NCBI GenBank assembly: GCA_964602515.1
Contig: CAZRRJ010000005.1
Coordinates: 124,001 to 188,000 of the forward strand
From: Carboxylicivirga sp964602515
Lineage (GTDB): Bacteria; Bacteroidota; Bacteroidia; Bacteroidales; Marinilabiliaceae
DNA: 64,000 bases
Direction: 5' to 3'
Shown: piece after piece, positions 1 to 8,506 of the stretch
How the letters are laid out: each line of letters starts with the position of its first letter
Numbering within the stretch: position 1 is the first letter of the stretch
The notes under the pieces: generated by a model
What the model was told of the DNA's origin: nothing
Database searches by the model: none
Seen by the model: only the letters and a program-made list of their open reading frames with translations
Made by a program: the position numbers and the translations under genes

Positions 1-124
1 CTTTTTCAGAGGGTAGTTTCGTTCCGGAAATCAAACGTTTTGCCCGTATAGCTTCTTCAATTTTCCGTTCAATTTTTTGGCTAAGCGTTTGACTTGTCCC
101 TATTTTTCCAAATAAATCGTCCAT
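1..124 (-). CDS. GntR/FadR-type transcriptional regulator, N-terminal fragment (cut by window edge)
   Basis: The minus strand reads from an ATG at 124 to the window edge without a stop, giving 41 residues. The segment LSQKIERKIEEAIRAKRL followed by SGTKLPSEK matches the start of the winged-helix domain of FadR/GCD-type GntR regulators, in which a helix is followed by the conserved hydrophobic-x-G-x-x-LPSE motif. A -7 box lies 27 bases upstream of the start. The effector domain is outside the window, so the ligand cannot be judged. The family assignment is good for such a short piece. Confidence 0.8.
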   Translation of the reverse strand, partial: MDDLFGKIGTSQTLSQKIERKIEEAIRAKRLISGTKLPSEK

Positions 125-150
125 CAATAACAATTTCTTAATACATCATA

Positions 151-158
151 CAAATGTA
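151..158 (-). promoter_or_regulatory. -7 promoter box for the GntR gene
   Basis: The minus strand reads TACATTTG, a full match to the Bacteroidota TAnnTTTG element. It lies 27 bases before the GntR ATG, which gives a leader of about 20 bases. Confidence 0.5.
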
Positions 159-243
159 TCATCTTTTCTCCAACTTACACCATTATTTTTATGCTTTCAT
201 CACTTTTAATAACGGTATATTATCATAATCATCTATTGTTTGC

Positions 244-271
244 AAAAAAAAGGAATGACGTTTGTCATCCC
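244..271 (-). terminator. Intrinsic terminator of trxB
   Basis: On the minus strand an 8-bp stem (GGGATGAC / GTCATTCC, one G-T pair, loop AAAC) is followed directly by eight T residues. It lies 26 bases after the trxB stop codon. Confidence 0.85.
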
Positions 272-296
272 CTTCTCCTTTATTTTTATTTAAATC

Positions 297-1298
297 TTAG
301 CTCTGTTCGGCTAAAAAACGTTCAGCATCAATAGCTGCCATACAACCCGAACCTGCTGCTGTAACAGCCTGACGGTACTGGTCGTCCTGAACATCACCAC
401 AAGCAAATACCCCTTCTACATTAGTTTTAGAAGTACCTGGTATAGTTTTAATGTAGCCCACCTCGTTTGTGTCAATATAGTCTGCAAAAATATCTGAGTT
501 TGGCTTATGACCAATTCCTAAAAAGAACCCATCAATAGCAATTGTTACCTCTTCTTCTTCAGGTGTTCCCATATTCTTCACCAAAGTAGCACCTTCTACA
601 ACTCCATCACCAAATAATCCTTTGGTCTGATGTTTCCATAATATCTCAATATTTTTAGTATTCATAGCACGCTCCTGCATCACTTTAGAAGCACGAAATA
701 CATCGCGACGCACAATCAGGTATACTTTGCGACAAAGACCGGCTAAATACATCGCTTCTTCTAAAGCGGTATCACCCCCACCAACTACTGCAACATCTTT
801 GCCCCTGTAAAAGAATCCATCACAAGTCGCACATGCAGAAACGCCTGAACCTGCATATTTTGTTTCATCAGGTAACCCCAGGTATTTAGCTGTTGCACCT
901 GTAGCAATAATTAAAGCCTCTGTTTCAATTACTTTATTACCATCAACTGTTACTTTAAATGGGCGTTGGCTTAAATCAGTTGCAGTTGCCATTCCAAACC
1001 GAATATCTGTTCCGAAACGAGCCGCCTGGCTCTTCAGGTCTTCCATCATTTCCGGTCCGGTAATACCTTTCGGATAACCTGGAAAGTTCTCAACATCTGT
1101 TGTTGTTGTTAACTGTCCTCCGGGCTGCAATCCTTCGTACATTACCGGGCTTAGGTTTGCTCTTGCTGCATAAATTGCTGCAGTATATCCAGCAGGCCCC
1201 GAACCAATTATTAATACTTTAACTTTTTCTGTCTCTGCCATATCATTATTATTGTTTTGCGGCGAATTTATATTTTCCATTTTTCCAAATAAAGCCAT
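297..1298 (-). CDS. trxB: Thioredoxin-disulfide reductase TrxB
   Basis: This is a cytoplasmic flavoenzyme that passes electrons from NADPH through FAD and a redox cysteine pair to thioredoxin. The FAD-binding motif GSGPAG is near residue 32, the redox motif CATCDG near residue 154, the NADPH-binding GGGDTALEEA block just after it, and a C-terminal FAD motif ends GVFACGDVQD. At 333 residues it carries about 18 extra N-terminal residues compared with the usual family start. A second ATG at 1241 (MAETEK), immediately before the first beta strand, is therefore a serious alternative start; the sequence does not settle the choice. The gene stands alone and has its own terminator. Function is very secure. 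Confidence 0.96.
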   Translation of the reverse strand: MALFGKMENINSPQNNNNDMAETEKVKVLIIGSGPAGYTAAIYAARANLSPVMYEGLQPGGQLTTTTDVENFPGYPKGITGPEMMEDLKSQAARFGTDIRFGMATATDLSQRPFKVTVDGNKVIETEALIIATGATAKYLGLPDETKYAGSGVSACATCDGFFYRGKDVAVVGGGDTALEEAMYLAGLCRKVYLIVRRDVFRASKVMQERAMNTKNIEILWKHQTKGLFGDGVVEGATLVKNMGTPEEEEVTIAIDGFFLGIGHKPNSDIFADYIDTNEVGYIKTIPGTSKTNVEGVFACGDVQDDQYRQAVTAAGSGCMAAIDAERFLAEQS

Positions 1299-1449
1299 AA
1301 CATCAATATATTAACATTTCTAAATAAGTTGTAAAACTACAAATTTTCGGAATGCGTGTCAAAATATATGCCACACTTAATATTATGACATTTTTCACTG
1401 CATAAAACCTCAACCAAGACCTTTCTTGTGAGCCCGTTTACTAAAGTTG

Positions 1450-2376
1450 TTATTTATAAAACACTAACGAATCTGCATCAAAACTCATTCCTGATACCAA
1501 GCCCAGACCATTTTCAATATTGTTATGAATACGTACTGGCTCTAACACAGGTAAGCCTTCATAAAACCCATCATAACCCGCTGCCAATACCTTTGACCGT
1601 AGGTAATTATAATAATCATAAGTATGATGATAGAGGTATATTGTAATTTTAATTTTATTCTCGTAATAATCGAAAAACAAATTATCTCGTGGTATATCAA
1701 ATGCTAACCTGTATTTTAAACCATTAGTAATTCCATCAGTAAATAACCCCTGAAAATCAAATCCCTGTAACAAACTCCCCCCAGCTTCCCCCTGGGTAAA
1801 TACCGGATCATTCTTTTCATAAACAATTGTTTTACGTGTATAATACGGTTTATCACCTGCGGTTCCCCATCCTTCTCTAACCACATGTAACTGATAGTAG
1901 TTAGAACCTCCCGGATCTTCAAAAGACACCCTGGTTCTTAACATATCAATTAATCCAACTTCATTTGAAAGCCGGGTAATAGTTACCGTATCCAAGTCAG
2001 TTAATGAAACTATATCAGGAATATAACTCTCAACTTTAATTGTATCACCATTCAATTCAAATGCTTCTATCTTTATTTTATCACCTGTGGAAAAACTAAA
2101 TTCCTTCCATTTACTCCATACTGTATCAACCGGAAAAATGTAAGTTCCCTGGATTTCATCATTGATAAACAATTTAAATCGCCCCTTCTCCACCTGCCCA
2201 TAATCCGGAACAGATAATATACTTTGACTCTTACTAAAATGTAGATTTAAAGCACTATCAGGGTAAGCAAATGCATACATTACCAATTTATCTTCCTGCT
2301 CATTTAATGCAATTTCAATATCCTTTTCACAAGCTATCAATACAAACAACAGTAATATGTACTTAAATTTCTGCAT
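1450..2376 (-). CDS. DUF4249 family lipoprotein
   Basis: A 308-residue protein with a lipoprotein signal peptide (cleavage before Cys in LIAC, residue 16), so it is probably membrane-anchored in the periplasm or on the surface. The rest is beta-rich and matches the DUF4249 family, which in Bacteroidota is typically encoded next to STN-type TonB-dependent receptors. It begins 2 bases after the stop codon of the upstream receptor gene and is surely co-transcribed and translationally linked with it. Its biochemical role is unknown; as an accessory of the receptor it may help capture the ligand (inference). Confidence 0.85.
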   Translation of the reverse strand: MQKFKYILLLFVLIACEKDIEIALNEQEDKLVMYAFAYPDSALNLHFSKSQSILSVPDYGQVEKGRFKLFINDEIQGTYIFPVDTVWSKWKEFSFSTGDKIKIEAFELNGDTIKVESYIPDIVSLTDLDTVTITRLSNEVGLIDMLRTRVSFEDPGGSNYYQLHVVREGWGTAGDKPYYTRKTIVYEKNDPVFTQGEAGGSLLQGFDFQGLFTDGITNGLKYRLAFDIPRDNLFFDYYENKIKITIYLYHHTYDYYNYLRSKVLAAGYDGFYEGLPVLEPVRIHNNIENGLGLVSGMSFDADSLVFYK

Positions 2377-2378
2377 TT

Positions 2379-5039
2379 TTAAAATTTTACTGTATAACGT
2401 ACATATGGTATTGGTATCGGAAACAAGCTAAACTGCTTCAATGAACGTGATACATCACCTGTTTCCGGATCCTCTGAGTCAGAAAAATAAAGGAAAAACG
2501 GGTTCTGACGTCCATATGTATTCATCATACCGACACTCCACAAACGACTTCCCCATTTTTTCTTCTTATGAAAGTTAAAACCTATATCTAAACGATGAAA
2601 GTTAGGCATCCTGTATCCATTGCGTTGATTTATAAATTGGTTGTATTGCGCAGAAAATGGCTGATCTTCTGTTGGCAATTCAGGTGCATAATACTTTGTT
2701 TCCGGCAATGTAATAGGGTTGCCGGTTCCAAATGTCCATGTAACTCCCATATCTACTTTCTCAGAAAATTTATACGTTGAATAAACAGATACATCATGCG
2801 TACGATCGAAGTTAGCTGGAAACTCCTTACCATTATTTATTTCATCAAAAATATTAGTTGATTTAGAGTATGTATACCCCAACCACCCGGATAAATCACC
2901 GAATTTTTTATGCAGAAGCAACTCAAAACCTATTGATTTTCCATTACCAGAAGTTAATTTATTTTGCCAATCGGAAGCAAAATCAAAATACCCTGCCGAC
3001 TCTTTATAAGCAAGTATATCACTTAACTTTTTATAATAGGCCTCTAATGATAAGTTAAAACCTTTACCAAACTCATAATCAACACCTATGGCTGATTGCA
3101 CAGCACGCATTGGTGCTATTTCATCAGATACGGGTAACCACAGATCTGTTGGTAAAGCAACCGAGGCTGTACGCAATAGATGCATGTATTGGGTCATCTC
3201 ACTATAAGCCGCTTTAAGCGACAAGTTTTCTCTTAATAATAACCTTGCTGATAGCCGTGGCTCCGCCGACCAATATGCTTTAGATTCGGCATAAAACATT
3301 GAAAAATGACCACCAATATTTAATTTTAATCGCGATGATAATTGAACGTCATCTTCTAGGTACATTCTGAATTCTGGCCGATAAAGTTCATTCCCTCCAA
3401 ATGTTGTATCCACTCGTTCTCCTTTTTCTGCAACCTCTCTCAACTTTACATCAACACCAGGAAAAAATGAATGTAATACAGCACTACCTCCAAAACGAAT
3501 ATAATGCTTAGGTGAAGGCATATAATCAACATCTACTTTGACACTATAATCACGTATACCACTATAATAATTCTGCTGACCAACAGTCCAGCCTTCATCC
3601 GAAACATAATTCAAAGTCTGATCAATAAAGAAACGGTAGTCACTGTACGTCATTGTTACATTTGAAAACATTTTATTACCAAAAATATGGTTCCAACGCA
3701 TGGCTCCTACATAATTTTTCCAACCAATATCACTTTCATCATTAGCTGTAAAGGTATGTTTGCCCCCTGTATCCAAATTTCCTAAAACAATTTCTTGTTT
3801 GTTATAAGTTACTCCATACTGGTCTTTTCCCATATACGTACTTAAGTACAACCTATCCCGTTCTGATAACTTATAATTAAATTTAGCATTGAAATCATAA
3901 AAATAATACCTGCTTTTATCTGCCTGGTTAAGCTGCCATAAACTTGTTAATACATCAAAATAGGTTCTTCTAAACGATACCGAGAATGATGATTTATCTT
4001 TTACCAACGGCCCTTCAACAGCAATACGACTGGATAATAAGCCTACACTCGCAAGCCCTTTAAACTCTTCATTATTACCATCGTACATACGTATATCTAC
4101 AACTGATGACAAACGCCCCCCGTAACGAGCCGGAAAGCCACCTTTAATAACAGTAACATTATTTACAGCATCTGCATTAAAAATAGAAAAAAAGCCAAAT
4201 AAGTGACTTACATTATATACCGGCACATCATCCATTAACACCAAATTCTGATCCGGCCCACCTCCCCTAACATACAACTCACTAAACCCTTCACCTCCAC
4301 TCTGTATTCCGGGTAATAATTGAATACTTTTTACAACATCTACCTCACCAAGAAAAACCGGTACATTTTTAATTTGCTCAATGGGTACATCAATGGTTCC
4401 GGTTCGTGTACTTTTAACATTGTCCGGCACACGATCACCAACAACTGCAATTTCTTCAAGTTCAGCCCTGGGTTCCATCAGAAAATTTAAAATCGTATCG
4501 GAAGTTAAATTAATGTAATGGTGATGGCTTTTATAACCGACATATGAACTGCTTAACTGAACAAAGCCTTCTGGCAAGGAAATACTATAGAACCCAAAAT
4601 TATTGCTTACTGTTCCAAGTATAAGGTCAGGATCATAAACATTGGCCTGAATTAGAGCCTCTTTCGTAGATTTGTCCAATACATAACCCCTGATAACAAA
4701 TTTGTTTCTCTTATCACTTATTGGCCGAATAATAATCTTATTATCACGCACAATATAGGTGGAAGGACAATTAATAAAGAGTTCATTTAATATCTCCCTA
4801 ATATTTCCGGAATGTACAGCCAACCTTACAGTATCTTGGAAACACAAGCGACTGCTGTAACTAAAACTAAGGTTTGTTTGTTGTTCAATCTCTTTTAAAA
4901 ACGCTTCTGTAGATGCTTCTTTAGGGGATAACTCAACATGAGTATATAAAACATTTTGCCCATTAACACCAGCTGTAGCAAGTATAATGAGCAAAACAAC
5001 TAAAATGATTTTATAACTATTATTTAAGATTGTTAGCAT
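2379..5039 (-). CDS. TonB-dependent receptor with STN signalling domain
   Basis: An 886-residue outer-membrane receptor. Order of parts: signal peptide (about 1-27); STN domain (about 30-110, ending IIIRP), which in FecA-like receptors contacts the FecR anti-sigma factor; carboxypeptidase-like regulatory domain (about 115-195); plug domain with the LLPGIQSGGEGFSELYVRGG region (about 240-320); then a long beta-barrel ending in an aromatic residue (YVRYTVKF). It is third in the operon sigma-fecR-receptor-DUF4249. Architecture and neighbours point to ligand-induced autoregulation. The substrate is not shown by the sequence: the lack of a SusD-like partner argues against a SusC-type glycan importer, and a siderophore, peptide or other chelate is possible. 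Confidence 0.93.
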   Translation of the reverse strand: MLTILNNSYKIILVVLLIILATAGVNGQNVLYTHVELSPKEASTEAFLKEIEQQTNLSFSYSSRLCFQDTVRLAVHSGNIREILNELFINCPSTYIVRDNKIIIRPISDKRNKFVIRGYVLDKSTKEALIQANVYDPDLILGTVSNNFGFYSISLPEGFVQLSSSYVGYKSHHHYINLTSDTILNFLMEPRAELEEIAVVGDRVPDNVKSTRTGTIDVPIEQIKNVPVFLGEVDVVKSIQLLPGIQSGGEGFSELYVRGGGPDQNLVLMDDVPVYNVSHLFGFFSIFNADAVNNVTVIKGGFPARYGGRLSSVVDIRMYDGNNEEFKGLASVGLLSSRIAVEGPLVKDKSSFSVSFRRTYFDVLTSLWQLNQADKSRYYFYDFNAKFNYKLSERDRLYLSTYMGKDQYGVTYNKQEIVLGNLDTGGKHTFTANDESDIGWKNYVGAMRWNHIFGNKMFSNVTMTYSDYRFFIDQTLNYVSDEGWTVGQQNYYSGIRDYSVKVDVDYMPSPKHYIRFGGSAVLHSFFPGVDVKLREVAEKGERVDTTFGGNELYRPEFRMYLEDDVQLSSRLKLNIGGHFSMFYAESKAYWSAEPRLSARLLLRENLSLKAAYSEMTQYMHLLRTASVALPTDLWLPVSDEIAPMRAVQSAIGVDYEFGKGFNLSLEAYYKKLSDILAYKESAGYFDFASDWQNKLTSGNGKSIGFELLLHKKFGDLSGWLGYTYSKSTNIFDEINNGKEFPANFDRTHDVSVYSTYKFSEKVDMGVTWTFGTGNPITLPETKYYAPELPTEDQPFSAQYNQFINQRNGYRMPNFHRLDIGFNFHKKKKWGSRLWSVGMMNTYGRQNPFFLYFSDSEDPETGDVSRSLKQFSLFPIPIPYVRYTVKF

Positions 5040-5060
5040 AAAAATTAATCGCCTCCGAAA

Positions 5061-6041
5061 TTAGTCAGAGATGATCAATTTGTTACCATTAATCTCAAAT
5101 TTTTTCTCAAAATGAATACGTAACTCCACCAAAACATCTTCTAATGATGGATTCTCAAACTTCGAAGTTATTAAATATTCTGTCTTAGATGATTTATTTT
5201 CTATAATACGAACTTCATTAAAATGATCTTCTATTGTTTCCAAAACCTCATCAAGAGTTGCTTTGTCAAAATCAATTGAGCCAGTCATCCAGGCAATACA
5301 ATTATTCGAATTTAATGTTTGCTTTTGAATTTTACCATCAACACATATTGCTTTCTCGCCAGCAACAACTTCTACATTTTCATTCCCTGAAGAAAATAAA
5401 ACCCGCCCTTCTGTTACCGATAAAGTTACATCGCCTGTATTTTGATTTTCATCAAGATTAAACGCTGTTCCTAAAACACGTACTTTGGCATCTCCAACAT
5501 TAACCACAAAAGGTTTCAAAGGGTTTTTGGTAACTTTAAAATACCCTTCTCCATGCAATCTAATTGTGCGTTGTTTTCCATCAAACGTTTTTTCAAAAAC
5601 AAGTTTACTGTTTTTATTTAATGATACTTCTGAGTTATCTGATAAAATTACTTTGTCAATTTTATCAGAAGATTTAAAAGCTTGCCATTTTCCAAATCCG
5701 GGTGTTGTCTGGTACAAACTGTAAGCAGCAAAAAATAATATTAGAGGTATCATTACAGCCGCTACTTTCATAAAAGAACGACTTAATCCTTTTATAAAAA
5801 CAGGCGTTGAATTCAAACCTACTTTTGATTTAAAAACTTCAAAATCACCCTCTACATCAACAGAATTATATACATCCAGTCCTTCTGAAGCAAGCCATAC
5901 CTTTTTTATATCACGAAGGTAGGCAGCATTGGAATCTGAGCTTTTAGCCCATTCCGCTAACTCCTGTTCTTCCGCAGGTATATTGTCCCCTAAAAGACTT
6001 TTTACAATTAATTCATCTATATGACTATTACTTTCTTTCAT
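5061..6041 (-). CDS. FecR family anti-sigma factor
   Basis: A 326-residue inner-membrane protein. A cytoplasmic N-terminal part (about 1-85) should bind the ECF sigma factor. One membrane helix lies at about 89-110, the periplasmic FecR domain at about 120-220 (with WQAFKSSDKIDKVILSDNSE and the LGTAFNL motif), and a DUF4974 domain at about 255-326. By family knowledge it relays ligand binding from the STN receptor encoded 21 bases downstream to the sigma factor encoded upstream. The order sigma, fecR, receptor is classical for Bacteroidota cell-surface signalling. Confidence 0.93.
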   Translation of the reverse strand: MKESNSHIDELIVKSLLGDNIPAEEQELAEWAKSSDSNAAYLRDIKKVWLASEGLDVYNSVDVEGDFEVFKSKVGLNSTPVFIKGLSRSFMKVAAVMIPLILFFAAYSLYQTTPGFGKWQAFKSSDKIDKVILSDNSEVSLNKNSKLVFEKTFDGKQRTIRLHGEGYFKVTKNPLKPFVVNVGDAKVRVLGTAFNLDENQNTGDVTLSVTEGRVLFSSGNENVEVVAGEKAICVDGKIQKQTLNSNNCIAWMTGSIDFDKATLDEVLETIEDHFNEVRIIENKSSKTEYLITSKFENPSLEDVLVELRIHFEKKFEINGNKLIISD

Positions 6042-6102
6042 GTAATATATAATATATTTTCAATGTTCATATGTGTACAATACCACGTATTGCACTATAC
6101 TA

Positions 6103-6276
6103 TTAATGAAAATCCATAATACTAAAAAGATTTGTCTCTTCCGGCATCACTTCTTCAACCGTTTCTACTGATTCTTCTTTCTTAACTTCTTCTACCTTTT
6201 GGGCATTTTCAACATGTACTTGCTTCTCATCTACCGGAGAGAGCAAGTCTGCTAATATTTGAAAAACAAATTCCAT
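6103..6276 (-). CDS. Small acidic protein (57 residues) between sigma and fecR genes
   Basis: This short open frame fills most of the gap between the ECF sigma gene and fecR, in the same direction. It begins at an ATG preceded at good spacing by AAAGGA. The product has a hydrophobic start (MEFVFQILADLL), a strongly charged Glu/Lys/Val middle (VEEVKKEESVETVEEV) and ends SIMDFH. It has no signal peptide and no family I recognise. Gap-filling position, shared strand and ribosome site argue that it is translated. It could modulate the sigma/anti-sigma pair, but that is only inference. Its lack of similarity to known proteins leaves open a chance frame. Confidence 0.5.
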   Translation of the reverse strand: MEFVFQILADLLSPVDEKQVHVENAQKVEEVKKEESVETVEEVMPEETNLFSIMDFH

Positions 6277-6360
6277 TTTTTATCCTTTAAGGTTACAAAT
6301 TCTGCGTGTCGTTTATTAAGACAATCAGATACTATATTACACGTACATGTTTTCCAATTA

Positions 6361-6945
6361 TTATTTTAAAATCCAATAAAAAAACAACAAACAAATCTCT
6401 AAATATCCTACTAACTGAGTGCGCAACTCCTTAAGTGCTTTACTTATCTGTGTTTCTACTGTTCGCTTTGACAGATCGAGTTTATCTGCAATTTCCTGAT
6501 TAGTTATACCATCAAACCGACTCATCTCAAAAATACGCTTACACTGTGGAGGTAAGGTTTGTATAACTGACATTATTTTTTGCTCAAGCTCTGTCTCTTG
6601 CAGCTTATCTTCAATATATGCTTCATCATCTTTTTTAGTCAGGTAAATATTTGCATGATGATCACGACGAATCTGGGAATATTTTATTTGATTCAGGCAA
6701 CGGTTTCTTACCGATTGATAGAGATGAGCTTTTAACGAGGAGTGTATCTTTATTTCTTTTCGCTTCTCATAAAATGTCACTATAACATCCTGCACTAATT
6801 CACGCGCCAGATCATCATCATTAACAACTTTACGAGCAAAAACAACTAACTGAGCATAATAACGAAGAAATAACGCTTTATAAGCCCACTCTTTTCCTTC
6901 TGATATTCCTTTTAGCAGTTCAATATCATTTTCTTCTTTCCCCAT
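6361..6945 (-). CDS. ECF RNA polymerase sigma-70 factor (Bacteroidetes FecI-like)
   Basis: A 194-residue ECF sigma factor with region 2 at about 20-90 (core-binding and -10 recognition helices, including ELVQDVIVTFYEKR) and region 4 at about 125-180 with a helix-turn-helix (ITNQEIADKLDLSKRTVETQ). It is the first gene of the signalling operon and has its own -7 box. By family knowledge it is held by the FecR protein encoded downstream and, once released, transcribes the receptor operon. The C-terminus LLFFYWILK is unusually hydrophobic, a feature also seen in other Bacteroidetes ECF factors. Confidence 0.93.
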   Translation of the reverse strand: MGKEENDIELLKGISEGKEWAYKALFLRYYAQLVVFARKVVNDDDLARELVQDVIVTFYEKRKEIKIHSSLKAHLYQSVRNRCLNQIKYSQIRRDHHANIYLTKKDDEAYIEDKLQETELEQKIMSVIQTLPPQCKRIFEMSRFDGITNQEIADKLDLSKRTVETQISKALKELRTQLVGYLEICLLFFYWILK

Positions 6946-6976
6946 TAAAATGTATTGATTTTAAATGTATAGATGG

Positions 6977-6984
6977 CAAAAATA
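6977..6984 (-). promoter_or_regulatory. -7 promoter box for the ECF sigma operon
   Basis: The minus strand reads TATTTTTG, matching TAnnTTTG, 32 bases before the sigma-factor ATG. This suggests basal housekeeping transcription of the operon. Confidence 0.5.
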
Positions 6985-7105
6985 GAAATTCAACTTAAAA
7001 CAACATTGATTTATGGCATATTAATTAATCTATTCCTAATAATTTTAAACTCTACAATTGTTAAAAGTTTACTTAGAGATAAGCTATATACTTTCTTTTT
7101 TTTAT

Positions 7106-7113
7106 TAGATTTG
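7106..7113 (+). promoter_or_regulatory. -7 promoter box for tRNA-Pro
   Basis: TAGATTTG matches the Bacteroidota -7 element and ends 11 bases before the first base of the tRNA. Confidence 0.65.
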
Positions 7114-7124
7114 CATTCCATTAG

Positions 7125-7199
7125 CGGGATGTGGCGCAGCCCGGTTAGCGCACTGGTCTGGGGGACCAGGGGTCGCAGGTTCAAATCCTGTCATCCCGA
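7125..7199 (+). tRNA. tRNA-Pro (anticodon GGG)
   Basis: A full cloverleaf can be folded by eye. Acceptor stem CGGGATG pairs with CATCCCG; the D arm is GCGC/GCGC; the anticodon stem CTGGT/ACCAG has loop CTGGGGG, giving anticodon GGG with T33 and G37; the T arm is GCAGG/CCTGT with loop TTCAAAT. The discriminator base is A and CCA is not encoded. It decodes CCC and CCT proline codons. Confidence 0.96.
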
Positions 7200-7207
7200 C
7201 TAAATAA

Positions 7208-7249
7208 AATAAAAGGAGGTTGATATATTTTAATCAACCTCCTTTTATT
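7208..7249. terminator. Bidirectional terminator between tRNA-Pro and the GH130 operon
   Basis: A perfect 17-bp inverted repeat (arms 7208-7224 and 7233-7249) encloses an 8-base loop, with A-rich and T-rich flanks on both sides. It can end the plus-strand tRNA transcript and the minus-strand GH5/symporter/GH130 transcript. Confidence 0.9.
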
Positions 7250-7321
7250 TTGTTAAAATCTTTCTGATTCTTAAAACAATACTGAATCCTAAGACCTAAA
7301 GACTCACCGGCTTTTCAGTAT

Positions 7322-8506
7322 TTAATACACAGATTTATTTCTATCAATAAGCTGATTAATTTTCTCAACTGACAAATGCGAGGCATAATCATCTTCTGGT
7401 GTATTTTTTACATAGTCAACCAATTGTTTCACCGAAGAGGTGGCCACATGCATCCTGGTATCTGATGATGCATAGTAGATAAGAACCGTTCCATCATCCT
7501 CTAAAATCCACCCGTTGGAAAACAACACATTAGATACATCTCCAACTCGCTCTTCTCCTTCGGGAGCCATAAAATAACCTCCTGGCTGATGTATTACTTT
7601 AGATATATCAGCCTTATCTGTCATAAACAGGTACAATACATATCGCAAACCAGCTGCAGTATTTCTAACCCCATGTGCCATATGCAACCATCCTTCATCG
7701 GTTTTTATCGGCGCCGGTCCAAGTCCGTTCTTTAATTCAAAAACAGTATGGTATTTTTTTTCGTTAATAATCACTTCCTTGTCAACTATGGGATTTGTCA
7801 TATCACTTATAAAGCCAAGGCCAATACCGCCACCGCCACCAACATCAATAAAACCATCCTGTGGCCGGGTATAAAGGGCATATTTACCATTTACAAATTC
7901 TGGATGTAGAACCACATTACGCTGTTGACCTGAATTACTCACCAAATCAGGCAAACGCTCCCACTTTACCAAGTCTTTTGTTCGAGCAATACCTGCCTTT
8001 GCCACGGCCATACTGGTATCTCCCACCGGCGCAGCAGGATCTTTACGTTCGGTACAAAAAATACCATATATCCAGCCATCTTCATGCTGTGTTAATCGCA
8101 TATCGTATACATTGGTATCAGGTTCTTTGGTTTGAGGCATCGTAATTGGGCGCTCCCAAAAACGAAATTCATCAATACCATTTGCACTTTCAGCCACTGC
8201 AAAAAAAGATTTACGATCAGCACCCTCAACACGAGCTACCAAAAGATATTTTCCATCCAGCTTAATTGCTCCGGCATTAAAAACCGCATTAACACCAATA
8301 CGTTCCATCAAATAAGGATTGGTGGCTGGATTAAAATCAAAGCGCCAGTGCAAAGGAATATGAGCTGTTGTGAGAATTGGATTCTCAAAACGATCATAAA
8401 TACCATTGTATACTGATAGTTTCTTATTTTTTTTGGTTATATGAAGTTCATGTTTTTCCTTCAACTTCTCTTTTTTCTCATTAAATATTCTCTGCATTTT
8501 AATCAT
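7322..8506 (-). CDS. GH130 family beta-1,4-mannosyl phosphorylase (mannosylglucose phosphorylase type)
   Basis: Glycoside phosphorylase of family GH130, probably subfamily 1, which reversibly converts 4-O-beta-mannosyl-glucose plus phosphate into mannose-1-phosphate and glucose in the cytoplasm. Landmarks: RIGVNAVFNAGA near residue 70, VARVEGADRKSFFAVA near 91, and the NVYDMRLT block near 133 where the family's catalytic Asp lies. The residues GLGPAPIKTDEGWLHMAHGV are followed by a C-terminal ILEDDGTVLIYYAS segment. There is no signal peptide. An ATG at 8506 overlaps the end of the upstream symporter gene by 8 bases, and a GTG lies one codon earlier. The paired transporter suggests imported mannosides are its substrate. 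Confidence 0.92.
   Translation of the reverse strand: MIKMQRIFNEKKEKLKEKHELHITKKNKKLSVYNGIYDRFENPILTTAHIPLHWRFDFNPATNPYLMERIGVNAVFNAGAIKLDGKYLLVARVEGADRKSFFAVAESANGIDEFRFWERPITMPQTKEPDTNVYDMRLTQHEDGWIYGIFCTERKDPAAPVGDTSMAVAKAGIARTKDLVKWERLPDLVSNSGQQRNVVLHPEFVNGKYALYTRPQDGFIDVGGGGGIGLGFISDMTNPIVDKEVIINEKKYHTVFELKNGLGPAPIKTDEGWLHMAHGVRNTAAGLRYVLYLFMTDKADISKVIHQPGGYFMAPEGEERVGDVSNVLFSNGWILEDDGTVLIYYASSDTRMHVATSSVKQLVDYVKNTPEDDYASHLSVEKINQLIDRNKSVY

Noticed and set aside
2595..3058. Plus-strand frames opposite the TonB receptor gene
   Set aside because: They are shadows of a long, well-supported gene on the other strand.
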